Shown: one piece after another, positions 11,605 to 23,700 of the stretch
Layout: every line of letters begins with the position of its first letter
Position numbering within the stretch: the stretch's first letter is position 1
The notes under the pieces: model-generated
What the model saw: the letters and a program-made list of their open reading frames with translations, nothing else
Database searches by the model: none
Told to the model about the DNA's origin: nothing
From: Rhodosporidiobolus odoratus
Taxonomy: Eukaryota; Basidiomycota; Microbotryomycetes; Sporidiobolales; Sporidiobolaceae
NCBI GenBank assembly: GCA_034387635.1
Contig: JAOANU010000021.1
Location: 124,001-188,000, forward strand
Direction: 5' to 3'
Length of the DNA: 64,000 nucleotides
Position numbers and translations under genes: made by a program

Positions 11605-12951
11605 CTAAACCGTCCTGGTCCTCCTCACCCTCTCCCCCTTCTCCTCCTTCCTCCTCCCCTGTTCCTCCCTTCTCCACTTCTCCATAACCCCTCTAAGCTC
11701 TTTCGGCAGCTTCTGCCCTTCTTCCATCCCTTCCGGTGCCAAGGCATCGTCCTCTGTCAGGGCCGAATCGCCACATGCCAGTAGGAGGGAGAGAAGCCGT
11801 TCGTCGGTCAAGGATGCATCCGGGTCGCCGTCTGCCGCCGCATTCGAAGCTGCAAGAAGCGCCGAGGGTGTACTATCTGATGAAGGGACCGGGAAGGGCA
11901 CGCCAGACTCGACGACGAGGCGCTGGAACACGTTGCGAACAATGGAAAGGCGGGAGAGAGTTGTGAGGGTCTCATCCTGGAGGCTGTTCAAACAAACGGA
12001 AGTCAGGCGCGTGCTCGTCTAGCAGGCGAACATCAAAGCCTTCACAGCGATACCGGCGAAGTGGAAGACACGTGAGGTCGCGGGACGTACTTTTGGTAAT
12101 ATTCTGCCACTTCATGCGGCAACCTTTCGATGAGCTCCTCCGGCGGTTGGCGAAGGGTCCTGAGTTCGGCGGTCGAGTTCGCATTTTGTCGAGTCAGAGC
12201 TGCGTGTATATCATTCCTCTGTCAGCATGAGAAGCGACAAAAGGCCGAGCTGAGAAGGTCAATGAAAAACAACGGACCGAGAAGTTTCTTCCGCAGCGCG
12301 AGTCGCTCCGTGTTGAGGGAACGCAAAGAGTTCTGCAGCCGGAGAAGTTCGAGAGCGAGCGAGTCGCGTCGGGCGAGAATGGCTTGCAATGACCTGAAAC
12401 GGAAACAACGTTGAAGAGGACAACTACTACCGAAGGATGGGAAAGCCATACGCTTGTCGGTCACTCGGGTCTTCAGCTCCAGCTCCGGATTGGGCGAATA
12501 GATGTGTCGAGACGAGGTGCGAGCGGTCCATCCTACAAGGAGGGGACTTGAGCCACGGGAGCAGAAAAGAAAGAAAGAAGCAGGAAAAGCTAGTGACGTA
12601 CGCCTCGACCACCCTCTCCCTAGTCGCGCGCTGATCTTTCACCAGCTCGACCTGCTCTCCTGTAGCGGTCACCTGTTTCAGGATGCCTGCGGCATGGGCC
12701 TGCCTTTGTTCGCTGGTCTCCCTCCTACCCTCCCTGGCGTCTCGCTCACGAGCTTGTTGAAGTAGGACGAGGTTGCGACGACTCTGTAATTCTACCTTGG
12801 CATCTTGTAGGCGCTGGCGTAGCTGGGCTTGTAGATCGAGGGCAGCTGAGAGTCGAGATGAGGAGGGCGAGTTGAAGGATGGTAACCCAGCTGGAGTGGG
12901 CGAAGCGCCATCTATGCGCGGGCTGACTGCAGCATTGGGATCTGTAGACAT
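11605..12951 (-). CDS. Coiled-coil protein, probable CENP-H-like kinetochore subunit
   Basis: Starts at ATG 12951 (MSTDPNAAVSPRIDG). A first long coiled coil covers ALDLQAQLRQRLQDAKVELQ through the EQVELVKDQRATRERVVEA region. A second covers SLQAILARRDSLALELLRLQ and NSLRSLNTERLALRKKLL. Near the C-terminus is RLSIVRNVFQRLVVESGVPF, which resembles the terminal NVFQ.LI..SG motif of CENP-H (Mcm16/Fta3). It then ends in a basic tail, stop 11605-11607. Intron phases are consistent across four introns; one donor is GTCCGT. If correct, it acts in the inner-kinetochore CCAN complex. CENP-K or another coiled-coil protein is the main alternative. Confidence 0.5.
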
Positions 12952-13292
12952 GCTTGACCAGCCCAAGATAGAATCAACTGCGAGCGTAGCTGTTCAAGCG
13001 ATCGTGTGGAGGGCTTGTAATGCAAAGCTAAGGAGATTAGGTTTGACCGGGTTATCCTGATTCGAGGTCATTACAGTTGATTAGATTTGCTCATTCCTTC
13101 TTCCTCGTCATCACCTCCCGTCCTCCTCATCCGGTTCGTCTGCAGTAGCAGCTCTGCGCCGAGAACCCAGCTGACAAGTCACTGCTTCCATCTCTTCCCC
13201 CTCATCGACGACGCGCTCCTCCCGCCTCTCCTCGTTTGCTCATCAGCCTCAACTTCATCGACACACTCTCAACTACAGACGAACTAGCAAGC
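12952..13292. promoter_or_regulatory. Divergent intergenic promoter region
   Basis: About 340 bp separate the start codons of the minus-strand CENP-H-like gene and plus-strand YPT1. Pyrimidine-rich tracts (CTTCTTCCTC, CCCCCTCATC) precede the YPT1 ATG, typical of transcript leaders in such fungi. No TATA box is obvious. Confidence 0.5.
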
Positions 13293-14516
13293 ATGCAGTC
13301 CGAGTACGACCTCCTCTTCAGTCAGTCTATGACTTCCTCTGTTCAGTCTCCTTCGTTCTGACCGCTGACAGTTGCTTCCTTTCTCCCCTTCACCTCCAAC
13401 TCCTGTTCCGTTTACGCCGTGGACACACCTCCTGCTGCCTCCACTCACGCCGGTATCCCTCCGCTGCACTCGTCTGCGCCCTGGGCTGCCTCCACCGCAC
13501 CTCCGCCACGCTCATCTCGCCCTCATACAATGCCTCCCCCGCTCGCTCCTCCACCATTCCACTACTGTCTCGTCTTGTCACCCGACCCCGTCCTTCTGGG
13601 CTGAACATCAACTACTCGTCGACGTGACGTAACCTACCCTCCCCGCCCCGCTTCCCTGCGTCAACTCGGTTACCTCGCCTCTTTCTCCCTTTCCTTCTTG
13701 ACTACCAGAGCTCCTCCTCATTGGTGACTCGGGTGTTGGCAAGTCTTGCTTGCTCCTTCGATTCGCCGACGACACCTACACCGAGAGCTACATCTCGACC
13801 ATTGGCGTCGACTTCAAGATCCGGACAATTGAACTGGAGGGAAAGACGGTCAAGCTGCAGATTGTGCGTCAATCCCCTTCCGCTTGTCCTGTTCCAAGCA
13901 TCACTCGATCGACTCGTAACGGCATACTGACCGGACAAGTGGCTGACTCGCGGCTCTGCCCCATCTGTTCCCTTTTTCTCTTGCAGTGGGACACGGCCGG
14001 CCAGGAACGCTTCCGCACCATTACCTCTTCCTACTACCGCGGCGCACACGGCATCATCGTCGTCTACGACGTTACCGACAACGACACCTTTTCAAACGTC
14101 AAGCAATGGCTGCAAGAGATCGACCGCTACGCCTGCGAGGGCGTCAACAAGCTCCTCGTCGGTAACAAGTCGGATCTCACGAGCAAGAAGGTGGTCGAGT
14201 ATGGAGTGGCGAAGGAGTTTGCGGACCAGATTGGCGTGTCGTTCTTGGAAACTTCGGCGAAGAACGCGACGAATGTCGAGCAGGCTTTCTTGACTATGGC
14301 GAAGCAAATCAAGGACCGGTGCGCAGCTCTTCCCCGTTTTTCTACCTTCCCTCTGCATCTGGATACTCTTCTCTGGCCTTGCTTCGTATTCATTCCTTCC
14401 TCACGCTCCACAGCACCGCTGCATCTGCACCCGCAACTTCCGGTCCCGGCAAAGCACCAGTCAAGCTTTCCGGTGGCGCTGCCGTCAACCAACAAGCCCA
14501 GGGAGGTTGCTGCTAA
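13293..14516 (+). CDS. YPT1: Rab1/Ypt1 small GTPase
   Basis: The ER-Golgi Rab GTPase that directs vesicle tethering. Exons: 13293-13320, 13709-13863, 13987-14318 and 14414-14516. Exon 1 encodes MQSEYDLLF. The P-loop GDSGVGKS, switch I with [13 protein letters not shown], switch [26 protein letters not shown] and ETSAKNA are all intact. [20 protein letters not shown] is a Rab1/Ypt1 signature that separates it from Sec4. The C-terminus GGCC-stop is a double-cysteine prenylation site. The first intron is unusually long for this window (388 nt) and begins GTCAGT. Length and motifs are those of a full, functional protein. Confidence 0.97.
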
Positions 14517-15860
14517 GTGCCTTACCTGTCCCGCATACCCTCCGCCACTCTTCCCCGACAGCCTTCTACCACCCCCTTTCGCCCTCCTCGTTAGTCCGAC
14601 ATTACGCGACCATCGTGTGCTCGCCCACACGCCCACTTGACGTCCACGACTTGCCCCTCGTCGGTGTCTCAGCAGTTCTTGTTCTTTCCTTCTATGCTCC
14701 GTCCTTTTTTTTCTTGCCTCAGTCTCGCCTGGTTTCTCACCTGTCATAGTAGCACCTGCTCTCTTCTTTGTTTGCACCCTTTTCTTCCTTCTCCCTCTCC
14801 CTCTCGTTCCCTGATCCGTGCGTTGTCAACAAGACTTGACTTTGCTGGAGTTGCAGGGCGTCGAGAGAACGAAGAGCAGGAGCGCGACTCCGCTACTTGG
14901 CCTCTCGCTTCTTCTCCTTGGGCTGGCAACTTCCGCAAGGCGGCGAGACGCAGACCATGTTTACCCGCTTCGCGCAGTGACTCTGCCAGCGCTCCGCCGA
15001 TGAGGCTTCGCACCGCTTACAGTCGGTGACCACCAGCCCGGACAGTCCGCTTGGCTGGACACGCCCATTTTTAGCGGGGAAAGCGCGTCCGCGTCCTGCA
15101 TCTGCTTTTTCATTGTCTGATTAAAGGTCTGCCAGCGCTCTCTGTCTGGTCCTTGCGTCGGATTGAGGTAGATAGAGGACCAAAGAACGGTACCCACATC
15201 AGGAAACAGCTACACGTCCCTAGACGGTCCTCAGAGCAAGATACTGGGATCTGGACGGCCTTCTCAGATCCGTCACAGCCAGATAATTGTCCTCTACAAT
15301 CTCCCTTTGCAGGTGGGTGGCTCGGGTATACGTGTCTTGACGTACTTACAGCTGCTGGGGGTAGTTTTGAGTAGCCAGACAGGCTACACTTGATCTTACA
15401 AGCTTTTTTCTCTATTTCTACTCTTTTCCCTCTCTTTCGCTTAATTCACACCCATATGAGAAGCTCACCCGCGTCACGGGATCATTTTCAGACCCATGGA
15501 AGCTGGGAGAAGCCAGCACAAGCCAGACAGATGCTGTCAGGCTCTGTCCGGACCACTGTACCGTTCGGTTGTAGACGCGGTTTTCTTTTTCGACTTTTCT
15601 CCCCTCTCAGCACTTATCTGTCTCTGGGGCCTTGCAATGATGGAGGTTGATACATAGCCAACAACTTGCCGTCTTCGCTTTCGCTGTAGCAATGTGGAGA
15701 AGAGCCGACAGCGGCCATGACACGGAGTGTCCGGAATAGTGGGCCACTGTATCAGCCATACCGAGGCCGCCCGCGGAGAACTCCGTGCGCCGCTTCTGCT
15801 CTTCCGCTCGAATCTCTTCCGACGGCTTCTCTCGCTTTCCGCGACAGGGCCAGATCTATC
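14517..15860. other. Intergenic, no gene seen
   Basis: Contains the YPT1 3' region and sequence upstream of the hypothetical gene at 15861. Open frames are short and low-complexity. No RNA gene or repeat is recognisable. Confidence 0.5.
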
Positions 15861-17329
15861 ATGTCTTTCGACGAAGGGTTAGCCTACAGCAACTATTTCG
15901 CCAAGGCACTTGGAGCGCTTAAGACAGCGCTGGCGAAACGTATTCGGCCTCGAGTCGACAAGAAGTTGAACGACGAGATGGAATCGGTCGAGTTTACTCT
16001 CACGGGACTCATCCCAGAGGAGACGTGGAACATCTACCCAACGGATGTACAGAAGGGGATCATCATGGCGATTAAGCTTGTCACGGAATGGGTTGCAGCC
16101 GAAAACATTCCTGGCATCCGGAGGGAGGACCTACGGAATCAAGCAGTGCAGCGGAATTGGGTAGGAGCACTCCCCTTACTTCGTATTTCCTTGGAAGCTG
16201 ACGTGTTTGAGCTTTATAGATAGGGTCGCACTTGTGGCCTCGAATCGACAGAGCTATCCAGGCGAACCCAACGGTAACTGCATTCTCCCTGATCGATCCA
16301 TATGTTGCTGAGGTTGCTGAAAGAGAACCCCTTCCTCGTACAGAGAATCTATCGCTCCCAAAAGCTGATGAAGGCGTTCAAAGACATCAGTCCTACAACC
16401 TTGGGACTACCTGTCGCTTCCACCTGCCTGGCCAAGGAGCGCAAAGCCCAACTGCTCACCTTTTACGCCAACGCACGACGATGGCCTCGGTATAAAGAGG
16501 CTGAACGCGCCGCCGTCATCGAGCTTGTGCAGTATCAAATCGCTTCTGTATTGGCCGCGCACCGAGCCGGGAGGGCCCCTGACGAAATCGCCAACGCTAT
16601 GGTGAGCCCCTCTTCGCCAGATTACTCTGTGTGTCTTATCTGACCCGGTCTCCCTATGGCAACTAGCCCAGTGTCGAGGTTACAGAGGCCTTTGCCCCGT
16701 ATTTCGAGGCCTTTTATTCCAATCAGCATGGGCGAGAGAGGGAACACGTTGAGCCGGAGCTGCGGGCCCTCCCAGCATTGGTCATGACTCGTTGGTGGCG
16801 CCTAGAGCCGCAGAACAAAGCAGCTGTGCTGCGTGTGATACATAGGCGGCAGGAGGTCTTCAGGGCTGAAACGTTAAAAGTGCATGGGGCGAACCCGCAG
16901 AATGTCCTAGAAAGCCTGGTAAGCTCTGGCTCACTCGAACTCGTAACGTTCCAAGCATTGACACGCATCTATGCAGCCGACTCGCCGAAGTCTTGAGGAC
17001 GCCATGGCACAGGTAAGCTTGTATTCCGCATTTCCTGCTTTAAGACGCGAACTGACGAGGTCCTCCATCTTCCACCGTTGTAACGCGACATCAGAACGCT
17101 GCGGTACGCTCCATTCTCCCTTTTCCCCTCGAGCACGCTTACCTCCTCTTGGCCAGTTCTGACCTTTCTCTTCCTTCTCCCTTGGCCTTCTTCTTACTAT
17201 TCGCAGCACTCTCTCGCCCGTATCTCGCACCGCTCGGCTCTTTGGCACAACACGACAAAGCCTCGCTGGGAAGCGGCGCAGCGGTGGGCATCGTAGCGGA
17301 GCAGGCGATGCAACGGCAGACGGGACTGA
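15861..17329 (+). CDS. Lineage-specific hypothetical protein
   Basis: I recognise no domain. The first exon 15861-16160 encodes MSFDEGLAYSNYFAKALGAL and a charged helical stretch ending QRNW. It continues after TTTATAG with IGSHLWPRIDRAIQANPT. A strong segment KENPFLVQRIYRSQKLMKAF ... APDEIANAM follows and ends at donor GTGAGC (16603). Then come PSVEVTEAFAPYFEAFYSNQ to NPQNVLESL, PTRRSLEDAMAQ, a 9-nt exon (17095-17103) encoding NAA, and HSLARISHRSALWHNTTKPR ending GRRD-stop at 17327-17329. The join near 16280 is out of phase with the obvious splice sites, so an unusual intron, a sequence error or a frameshift lies there. Basic, Trp-rich and probably nuclear; function unknown. Confidence 0.5.
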
Positions 17330-17342
17330 GAAGGTCGATTTT

Positions 17343-18100
17343 CCCTCTTCAAGCCGGTCTTCAATGCGGTTCGCGCTTTCACACCTTCAAATGCACTGAG
17401 AGTGCTATCTATATCTTCCGCCATAGCTATACGAGGCGCAGGAGCACCGACATCAGATGAGGTGAGGACTCGCTATTCTGACTCGTGATGGAGGTTCCGC
17501 TTTTCCTCCATTTTTCTCCGTCGATCGGGCACTGCAGTCAACTCCGACCGCCCGCAGCTCAACGACAAACCTTGGGGACTTTGCGTTACCCATCAAGCTG
17601 CTACTTGCAGCAGTCGCGGACAAGCCGCTCTCGACTCCGCTCTTCCTCCTGGCCTCCACTTCTTCCAGCATCTCACTTGCTCACCATCCCCGGCCCTTCC
17701 AGACTGTCAAGAATGTCCTTCGTCTCTACCTTCTTCACGCACCTACCTCGATTACCGCAGTACCATCTATGACGAGTCGCGGCGTTTCCGCGTCTCCCGC
17801 TCGACCCACTTGACATGGGACAAGCTCGTCACGGACGCAGGGGAGGCGTTCAGTCTCGAGCCTACCGATCAGATCATCATTTGCTGCAAGGATGAGCGTA
17901 CCGTCACGAATATTAGCAACAAAGAAGAGATGGACTGGTTACGTACTCATATCCATTTCTGGTCTATTCCGGGCTTGAACTGGACTATCATGGGGGCGGA
18001 GGTCGTTAAGCCGCAGCGGACCGACCTCAGCCGAGGATTTTGGTCTCAACTGGCTGACAAAGCCGCCTGTGCTACATCGAACCGTACCAGCATTGTGTAG
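17343..18100 (+). CDS. Hypothetical protein, possibly continuous with the preceding gene
   Basis: The last exon is well supported. It runs STIYDESRRFRVSRSTHLTW, DKLVTDAGEAFSLEPTDQII, then WLRTHIHFWSIPGLNWTIMG and ends TSIV-stop at 18098-18100. Upstream of an acceptor at about 17536 (CACTGCAG) lies an open frame with VFNAVRAFTPSNALRVLSIS ending at donor GTGAGG (17462). I found no convincing ATG, so the 5' end is uncertain. The compact alpha/beta-looking fold (ITICC-like strand, then helix) could be a ubiquitin/PB1-type module, but this is only an impression. It lies directly behind the gene ending at 17329 and may be its second half in an alternative model. Confidence 0.4.
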
Positions 18101-18362
18101 CCGCTGGGCGCCGCGCGTTTTCGTTGGCGGTCGACATGTTCAAAATCCCGACATGAAGCCGGGCGAGAACGGTGAAGATCGTTGCAAAGAGTAGGAAAAC
18201 GGAATTGAGAAGGTCAAACGAGCAGCGCGCGCATGTAGATGCTTCTTTGTCAAGGTCGCAAGATCTGCTCAAGACGAAGGGTACTGCTATGCTATTGCGG
18301 TTCGTGCTATGCTACAGACCCGCTCGCTCCGAAGGCGGCGGTCAAGGTGAGGGGTACGGCGA

Positions 18363-19059
18363 TCACTGCTTGCCGAGCTGAGGCTGGCCGTCGCGCGGCG
18401 CATTGACGGAGCGGAGGGCCTCCTGAGCCTGTCCGGAGGTGTTGACTGTGGGCAAGGGGCGGCAGAGCACAGAAGAGAGGCAGGGAGGATAAGAGGTGGA
18501 GGGCGAATGGTAACATGGAAAATGAGGTCAGCTTCGGCAGGTGGAGGACGTCCAGCACAGGCAAAAGGACGTGAAGTTGCGTAGGAGGGGAGGGAGGTAG
18601 AGAAGAAGGCAACGCACTGCTTCCCGACTGGGTCTTCGCCTGCCAGCTCGCCGCGTCCTCGCCAGCGGAGACGTTGTCCAAGGTTGAAGCCTGAGAGCCC
18701 TCAGTCTGGGAGTCACCACCCTCCTCAGGCGGGATGTTCTAGTCCGGCAACGAGAAAGTCAGCTCTTGTGACGCTCGAGACCGGGCGGAACAAGGATGCA
18801 TGCGCACGAGGTTGTCACCTCCGCCAGTCCTGCCGGTCCTGCCCGCCTCTACGGTAGCACCCGGGAACTCACCGAAACCGGTGTCGGTGACACCGCTGTT
18901 GTCGGAGAGGTCGGAGCGGGGAGCTGAAGGGTTGAATCTCGAGGTCAGCTCGCGGGCGGGAGAATGGCACTGAAGGAAAGGGAGCTCACTCTGGTGGTTT
19001 CCACCCTTGGCATTGAGGGAGGCAGCGTTGTCGGCAATGATCTGAGCGTCGTTGGACAT
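18363..19059 (-). CDS. Small hydrophilic, Gly/Ser/Gln-rich protein
   Basis: Exons begin at ATG 19059 (MSNDAQIIADNAASLNAKGG). They continue with PRSDLSDNSGVTDTGFGEFP, a GRTGRTGGGDN segment, IPPEEGGDSQTEGSQASTLD, GEDAASWQAKTQSGS and a last exon NTSGQAQEALRSVNAPRDGQ ending LGKQ-stop at 18363-18365. The product is about 130 residues, with no cysteine, no signal peptide and no hydrophobic segment. Its composition is like LEA/hydrophilin stress proteins of fungi. Whether the GRTG segment is exon or intron is uncertain, because GTGAGT at its front could also serve as a donor. The role as a desiccation or stress protein is inference from composition only. Confidence 0.6.
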
Positions 19060-19686
19060 GTTTGAAGCTGAAGGGAACGAGTGGATCGGGAAAAGGAGAA
19101 GAGACGGCGGAGAAGCGGAAATGTCAGCTCGTCAAGCTCGGAGAAAGGACAGGCGAATTCGCTCACTGTTCGTTGAGTGCATCATAGGAGAGGTACTAGA
19201 GTGTGAAGAACAGGAGGAGACATGGTATCGCCTTTTCTCGTCCATCGTCGCGGTGACGTTCCAGCTCGGGACCGACTCTTCCCTCCAGCCTGACCAACGT
19301 CGGTGAGAAGCTTCTCCATGGTCCTCCAGGTCGATGTCTAGAGCTCAGATACATCGATTGAACAGCGTCGGTCAGCGTACGAGAGGTGCCGGTGAGGAAG
19401 AAAAGGAGGCGATTCCGATCGCAGAGACTGGTCGACTGGTCGGACGAGGTTCGCCTCCGCTCTTCCGCTCCTTCCTCATTCGCCTGGCTACGCACATGTT
19501 GCTGCTTGTTTGCATCCGCCCCGAGTGTTACCGGCTGACAGAGGCGCTGTCAGAAGACTTCCCGTCGAGACCGGCACCTCCGCGGGGGCGTCCGCCTTTC
19601 TCTCTTCCTCCTCCTTCTTGCGCTTTCGCTTTTTCCACCAGCTTGTAGCCCACCGCAACTTTCGGCTACGCGCTTCCAACGGCAAG
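19060..19686. promoter_or_regulatory. Divergent intergenic promoter region
   Basis: 627 bp separate the start codons of the minus-strand hydrophilin-like gene and the plus-strand four-TM gene. Pyrimidine-rich stretches precede both starts. I see no clear operator or repeat. Confidence 0.4.
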
Positions 19687-20643
19687 ATGTCCTGCTGCTG
19701 CCACACACCCGAAGCCGCCGCTTTGGGGGCTTCCATCCTCGTTCTCATTATCAATATTCCCACCGTGTTCTACTCGATAGCGGACACCATCTTTAGTTAG
19801 CCCTTTCCCTTGACCCGCACAGCCCGTCCTTCTAGGCTGACTTGACTCTCGGCAGACTGGGAGGATGTTACCAGCGGCGCTCTTCGCATTTTTACTGTCG
19901 TCGCGCTCGGCATTGCCGTCGGTTCGGCCATTCTCGGACTGGTAGGACGGCGGATGAAGCAGAAATGGACACTGGAGACGGCCTGCTGTACGGGTGTGGT
20001 GTGTCTGCGTCCTCTCATCTTTCCCCCTGGCTATACTAACCTCCTTTTCTACTTGGGGGGCTTGTCAGCTGTCCTTCCTCCTGTCCATCGGTAGCACGGT
20101 CTGGGCATGCGTCGTCGGGGTGAGAGAGACACACTCGACTGAGGCGGCGGTAGTCGGCATCGGCACGGTGAGCCTCGTTTTCTCCCTACCCTTTTCCGTA
20201 TTCTCACCTGACGAGCCTACGCTTTCCCTCTACAGATCGTCATGTTCTCCGTCCTGATCGTCTTAACGCCGATCGGCTGGATGGCCTACGAGTTCCACGC
20301 CTACGGTCGCCAGGTCAAGCCCTCCGACAGTGCAAATACGCTCAGTCCCGTTGCCGGTTATCCCAATGCAGCCGACATCGAAGCCGTGCCGCTCGGGAGA
20401 GGCGACGAGAGTGTCTCCAACTCGCTCGCGCGTGCGGTACCTTTCGGTAGGACGAGGAGGGGAAGTACCTCGAGGGGAAGGTACGGACAAGCAGGAAGCA
20501 GCCGACGAGCGGCGGAAGAGAGGGAGGATGCTTGGCGCTCAGGCATGTCGGCTAGCGAAGACGAAGGGTCTCTGCTGAGCAGTGATGGAGAGATGGACAA
20601 GCGGAGTGAGAGGAAGAGGAGGGCAGGATCTGGACGGTATTGA
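19687..20643 (+). CDS. Four-transmembrane protein with basic cytosolic tail
   Basis: Exons: 19687-19795, 19856-19998, 20069-20167 and 20236-20643. The start MSCCCHTPEAAALG has a cysteine cluster suitable for palmitoylation. Four hydrophobic helices follow: ASILVLIINIPTVFYSIADT, IFTVVALGIAVGSAILGLVG, LSFLLSIGSTVWACVVGV and IVMFSVLIVLTPIGWMAYEF. A roughly 115-residue hydrophilic tail ends AGSGRY. The layout is like fungal tetraspan or MARVEL-type membrane proteins, but I recognise no specific family motif. Intron 3 is placed by a GTGAGC donor and a CTCTACAG acceptor. Probably a plasma or vacuolar membrane protein of unknown function. Confidence 0.7.
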
Positions 20644-20701
20644 GAGCAAGTAGTGGTTTAGTTAGCTACACGCAACCCCCTTGACTATAAGAATTCAGCC
20701 G

Positions 20702-23700
20702 TCATACTTTCCGGGCATTGTAAGGTGATCGAAAAGAGCGGATCACGTTGGGAAGATCTTCACGAAAGCTAAGCTTACGGGGTTTTCGGGCAGAAGAACC
20801 ACCATATTCGCTAAACGTCCAAGCCCGTCTCCGCCAACTCGGAGTATCTACTTACCCGCCTTGAGAGTGCAAGCTCTGCTTCTGCTGCGCTACCCATAGT
20901 GCTCTCCGCTTCCACTCCTTGTAATCCATTCTCTCCTTCCGCTGCACTTTCTGCGCTTCAAGGTCGTAAGCTCGAAGGATCGCCAGAGTTTCCTCAGAAG
21001 TGAGTAGGCGAGTCTTGAGGAGCTCGACGAGGTGCAGAGAGAGGCGGTCTCGAAGGTGGAAGTGGTGGAGGACTGGAGCGAAGTGGCGCCAGGTCGCGAT
21101 TTCGCGGAGAAAGGTCGAAGGAGGGAACCTGCGCGGAGTAACGACAGTCACACTCTCGGCTGTGTCTTTACGCCACGGATGGAGGACGTACGGGTTGATC
21201 AGCGCCATCCGACTTTGTAGGCGGGGTATGATGGCTTCTTCGGCTGACTGCGAAGAAAGCGCAATTCGCTGCGGTGAGAGAGCATGGTGAGTATGTTTAT
21301 CCCAGCTATATAGGCTGAGGGGAGCTAAGTTGAGACTTGGCGGAAGCTGGAGAATAGAAGGAGGTAGGATCAGGAAGGATCACTCACCTCGTCCTGCTGT
21401 TGTAATAAGCCGGAAGCACGCTCGATTGTCGGATGTGTGAACGCTTGGACATACTCGCCGTTCTCGTATGGCTCCTTCGTCTGTGCATAGGCGAGGGAGT
21501 GTGAACTTGCCGAAAGCAGCGGGAAAATACCCAGTCGCAAGTGAAGGAAACTTACAAGAAAGTCGTAGCCCGCTCGGTCGAGTTGCAGCCGCCTCTTCCC
21601 CTTCGGCATCATCGCAATATCGCCATCTTCCTCTCCCTCTAACCTTACCTCAATTCCATCCGGTAGCCACACCTTGTCCTGAGGTTCTCGCTCGCGAAGA
21701 AGGTTGTCGATACCGGCGGAGAGGGTGTCGAGGTGCTGGGAGGGGGACGATGCGAGCGGCGTGAAGCTAGGGATGGCGGAGATCTTGACACGCATGCCAA
21801 GGGGGAGTTCGTCGTTCTCGAATGGAAGAGTTCCATCGAAAGTGACTGGCGTGGAAACAGCAAGAGTTGTCGAGGGTAAGGTGTAGGAGATGTTAAAAGA
21901 ACTCGTGCCAACGACTAGCTGGACGGTGAGCCGGAGTTTTCCGGGGGGGGCGAGAGGAAAGGGACCAAAACTGGTACCGGAAGGCAGGGTAGCGAGGGGG
22001 GTGAAGGACGAGAAGCCGTCTGGCAGATCGGACGAAGGGGAAGGCGGTAGAATGGCGGGAATGATGATGGTATCGAGTAGAGTCGGCGCTGAGCTTGGCA
22101 TGGCGTCGAGCTTATACAACTCAATGTGCCAATCACCCTCGATGTCGCCCCGAGAGTCGGTGCTACGAAAGACAACTTCGCGGACGGTGACTTCGACGCA
22201 GCTGCACGTGGAACAACGTGAGAAGCGCTTGACGAAGCTCGTGAGAAGGGAGGGGCTTACAAGCTTTGAGGCGGCGGCTCGGCGAGTCGTTGAGGTGGGG
22301 AAGCGGGCCTGAGAGGGGTTTGGGAGAAGGTAAGTAAGGATGAAGGTCAGTAATGGGTATTGGAGGGAGCAGACATAAGAAGCGCACCTCCAGCCAGCCG
22401 GCACCTTCACCTTTTCCAGCACCCTCGTACCCTCAAGATCCGTCCACAGCTCCTTCTCTGCCCGCGCCTTTCCTTTCTTCACCTTGAGTCGCGGTTCCTC
22501 CCTTTTCTTCCGCTTCTTCCCTTCCCGCCGTCGACCTTTACCATCCCTGCCCTGCAACTGTCCGCCTCGCCGGGAACGCACGAAGATCTCGTCGTTCTCG
22601 TCATCCTCATAGTCTTTAGCGCCTTGTAAGCGGTGCTGCAGCACCGCCGACGAGTACTTAGGCTGTCGAGTGACATTAGGAGAAGATGCCGGCGACGAGG
22701 ATGGACCGACGGCGGGTTCGAGGGAAGTATCGACGGGAGAGGGGCAAGCTCTGGAGGTCGAGGCAAGTGGCGGATCCGCCGTTGTAGCAGGCGAATCGAT
22801 AACCATGTCGTTCGAGTCGTCATCGCCGTCAAAGAGGGGGTCGAAGGGGTCGTCATCATCGGAGAGAAGGACAATCTGTTTCTTCTGTTCCTTCCGTTCC
22901 TCCTTCCTCTGTCGCAAGACGGCTTGTCGTCTCGCTTCGTTCAGCTCTTCGACAGGCTTGAATTCGGCAGGCGCTCGCGCAGCCTTCGGAGGCATGATGA
23001 TCCGGCTTGCAGATTGCGGCGGGAAAAGCGGCATTTTGTGAGATGGGGTCGACTTGGAGAAGGTTCCTCGTTCGTATTGCGTGAGGATCATCTTTGTTCC
23101 CCGTTCGATGGCGACGCTGCATGGAGGCGGGTCGCCAAAGGTGACATCGGCGGATGGTCGAGCCCGGCGTTTGGTGAGCGGAGGAGGGCGACGGGGCAGT
23201 GACGATACGTCCCTGGCTGGCCTGTAAATGGTACGGGATAATTCGGGCTCCGAACCAGCTGTACGACCTCGCACAGTCGCACCGGACGAGCCGACTTGCC
23301 AGTCGCTGGAGAGAGACGGGCGGCGAGGAAGAGTGTGAGAGGCTGTTGCTGGAGGAGGATTTGGGGGCGTAAAGCGGCCAGTTGGAGTATTGAGAGCTAA
23401 TGCAGAGTGATGGTATGAGGCAAAGGCAGAAGTGGAAGGTCGATTTGGCAGCGAATTGGTGTCCTCGAGATATTGCTCTTCTCGAGCCTTCCCCTTGCCT
23501 TTGATGTCAGCGCCGCTTGCTCTGGCCGCAAGCAGTGGTGAGGCGGAAGAGAAGACATCATCGTCGGAGCTGGTGAGATCGAGTATCTTCTGGGCCGGCT
23601 GCCATGGCAGACTGCCTCGTTTCGGCTTGGGTGGAAAAACCGATGGACCGGCAGCAGGCGGTGCTGCGGGCAAGGTCGCGGCTCGGGAGGTGGATGCTTC

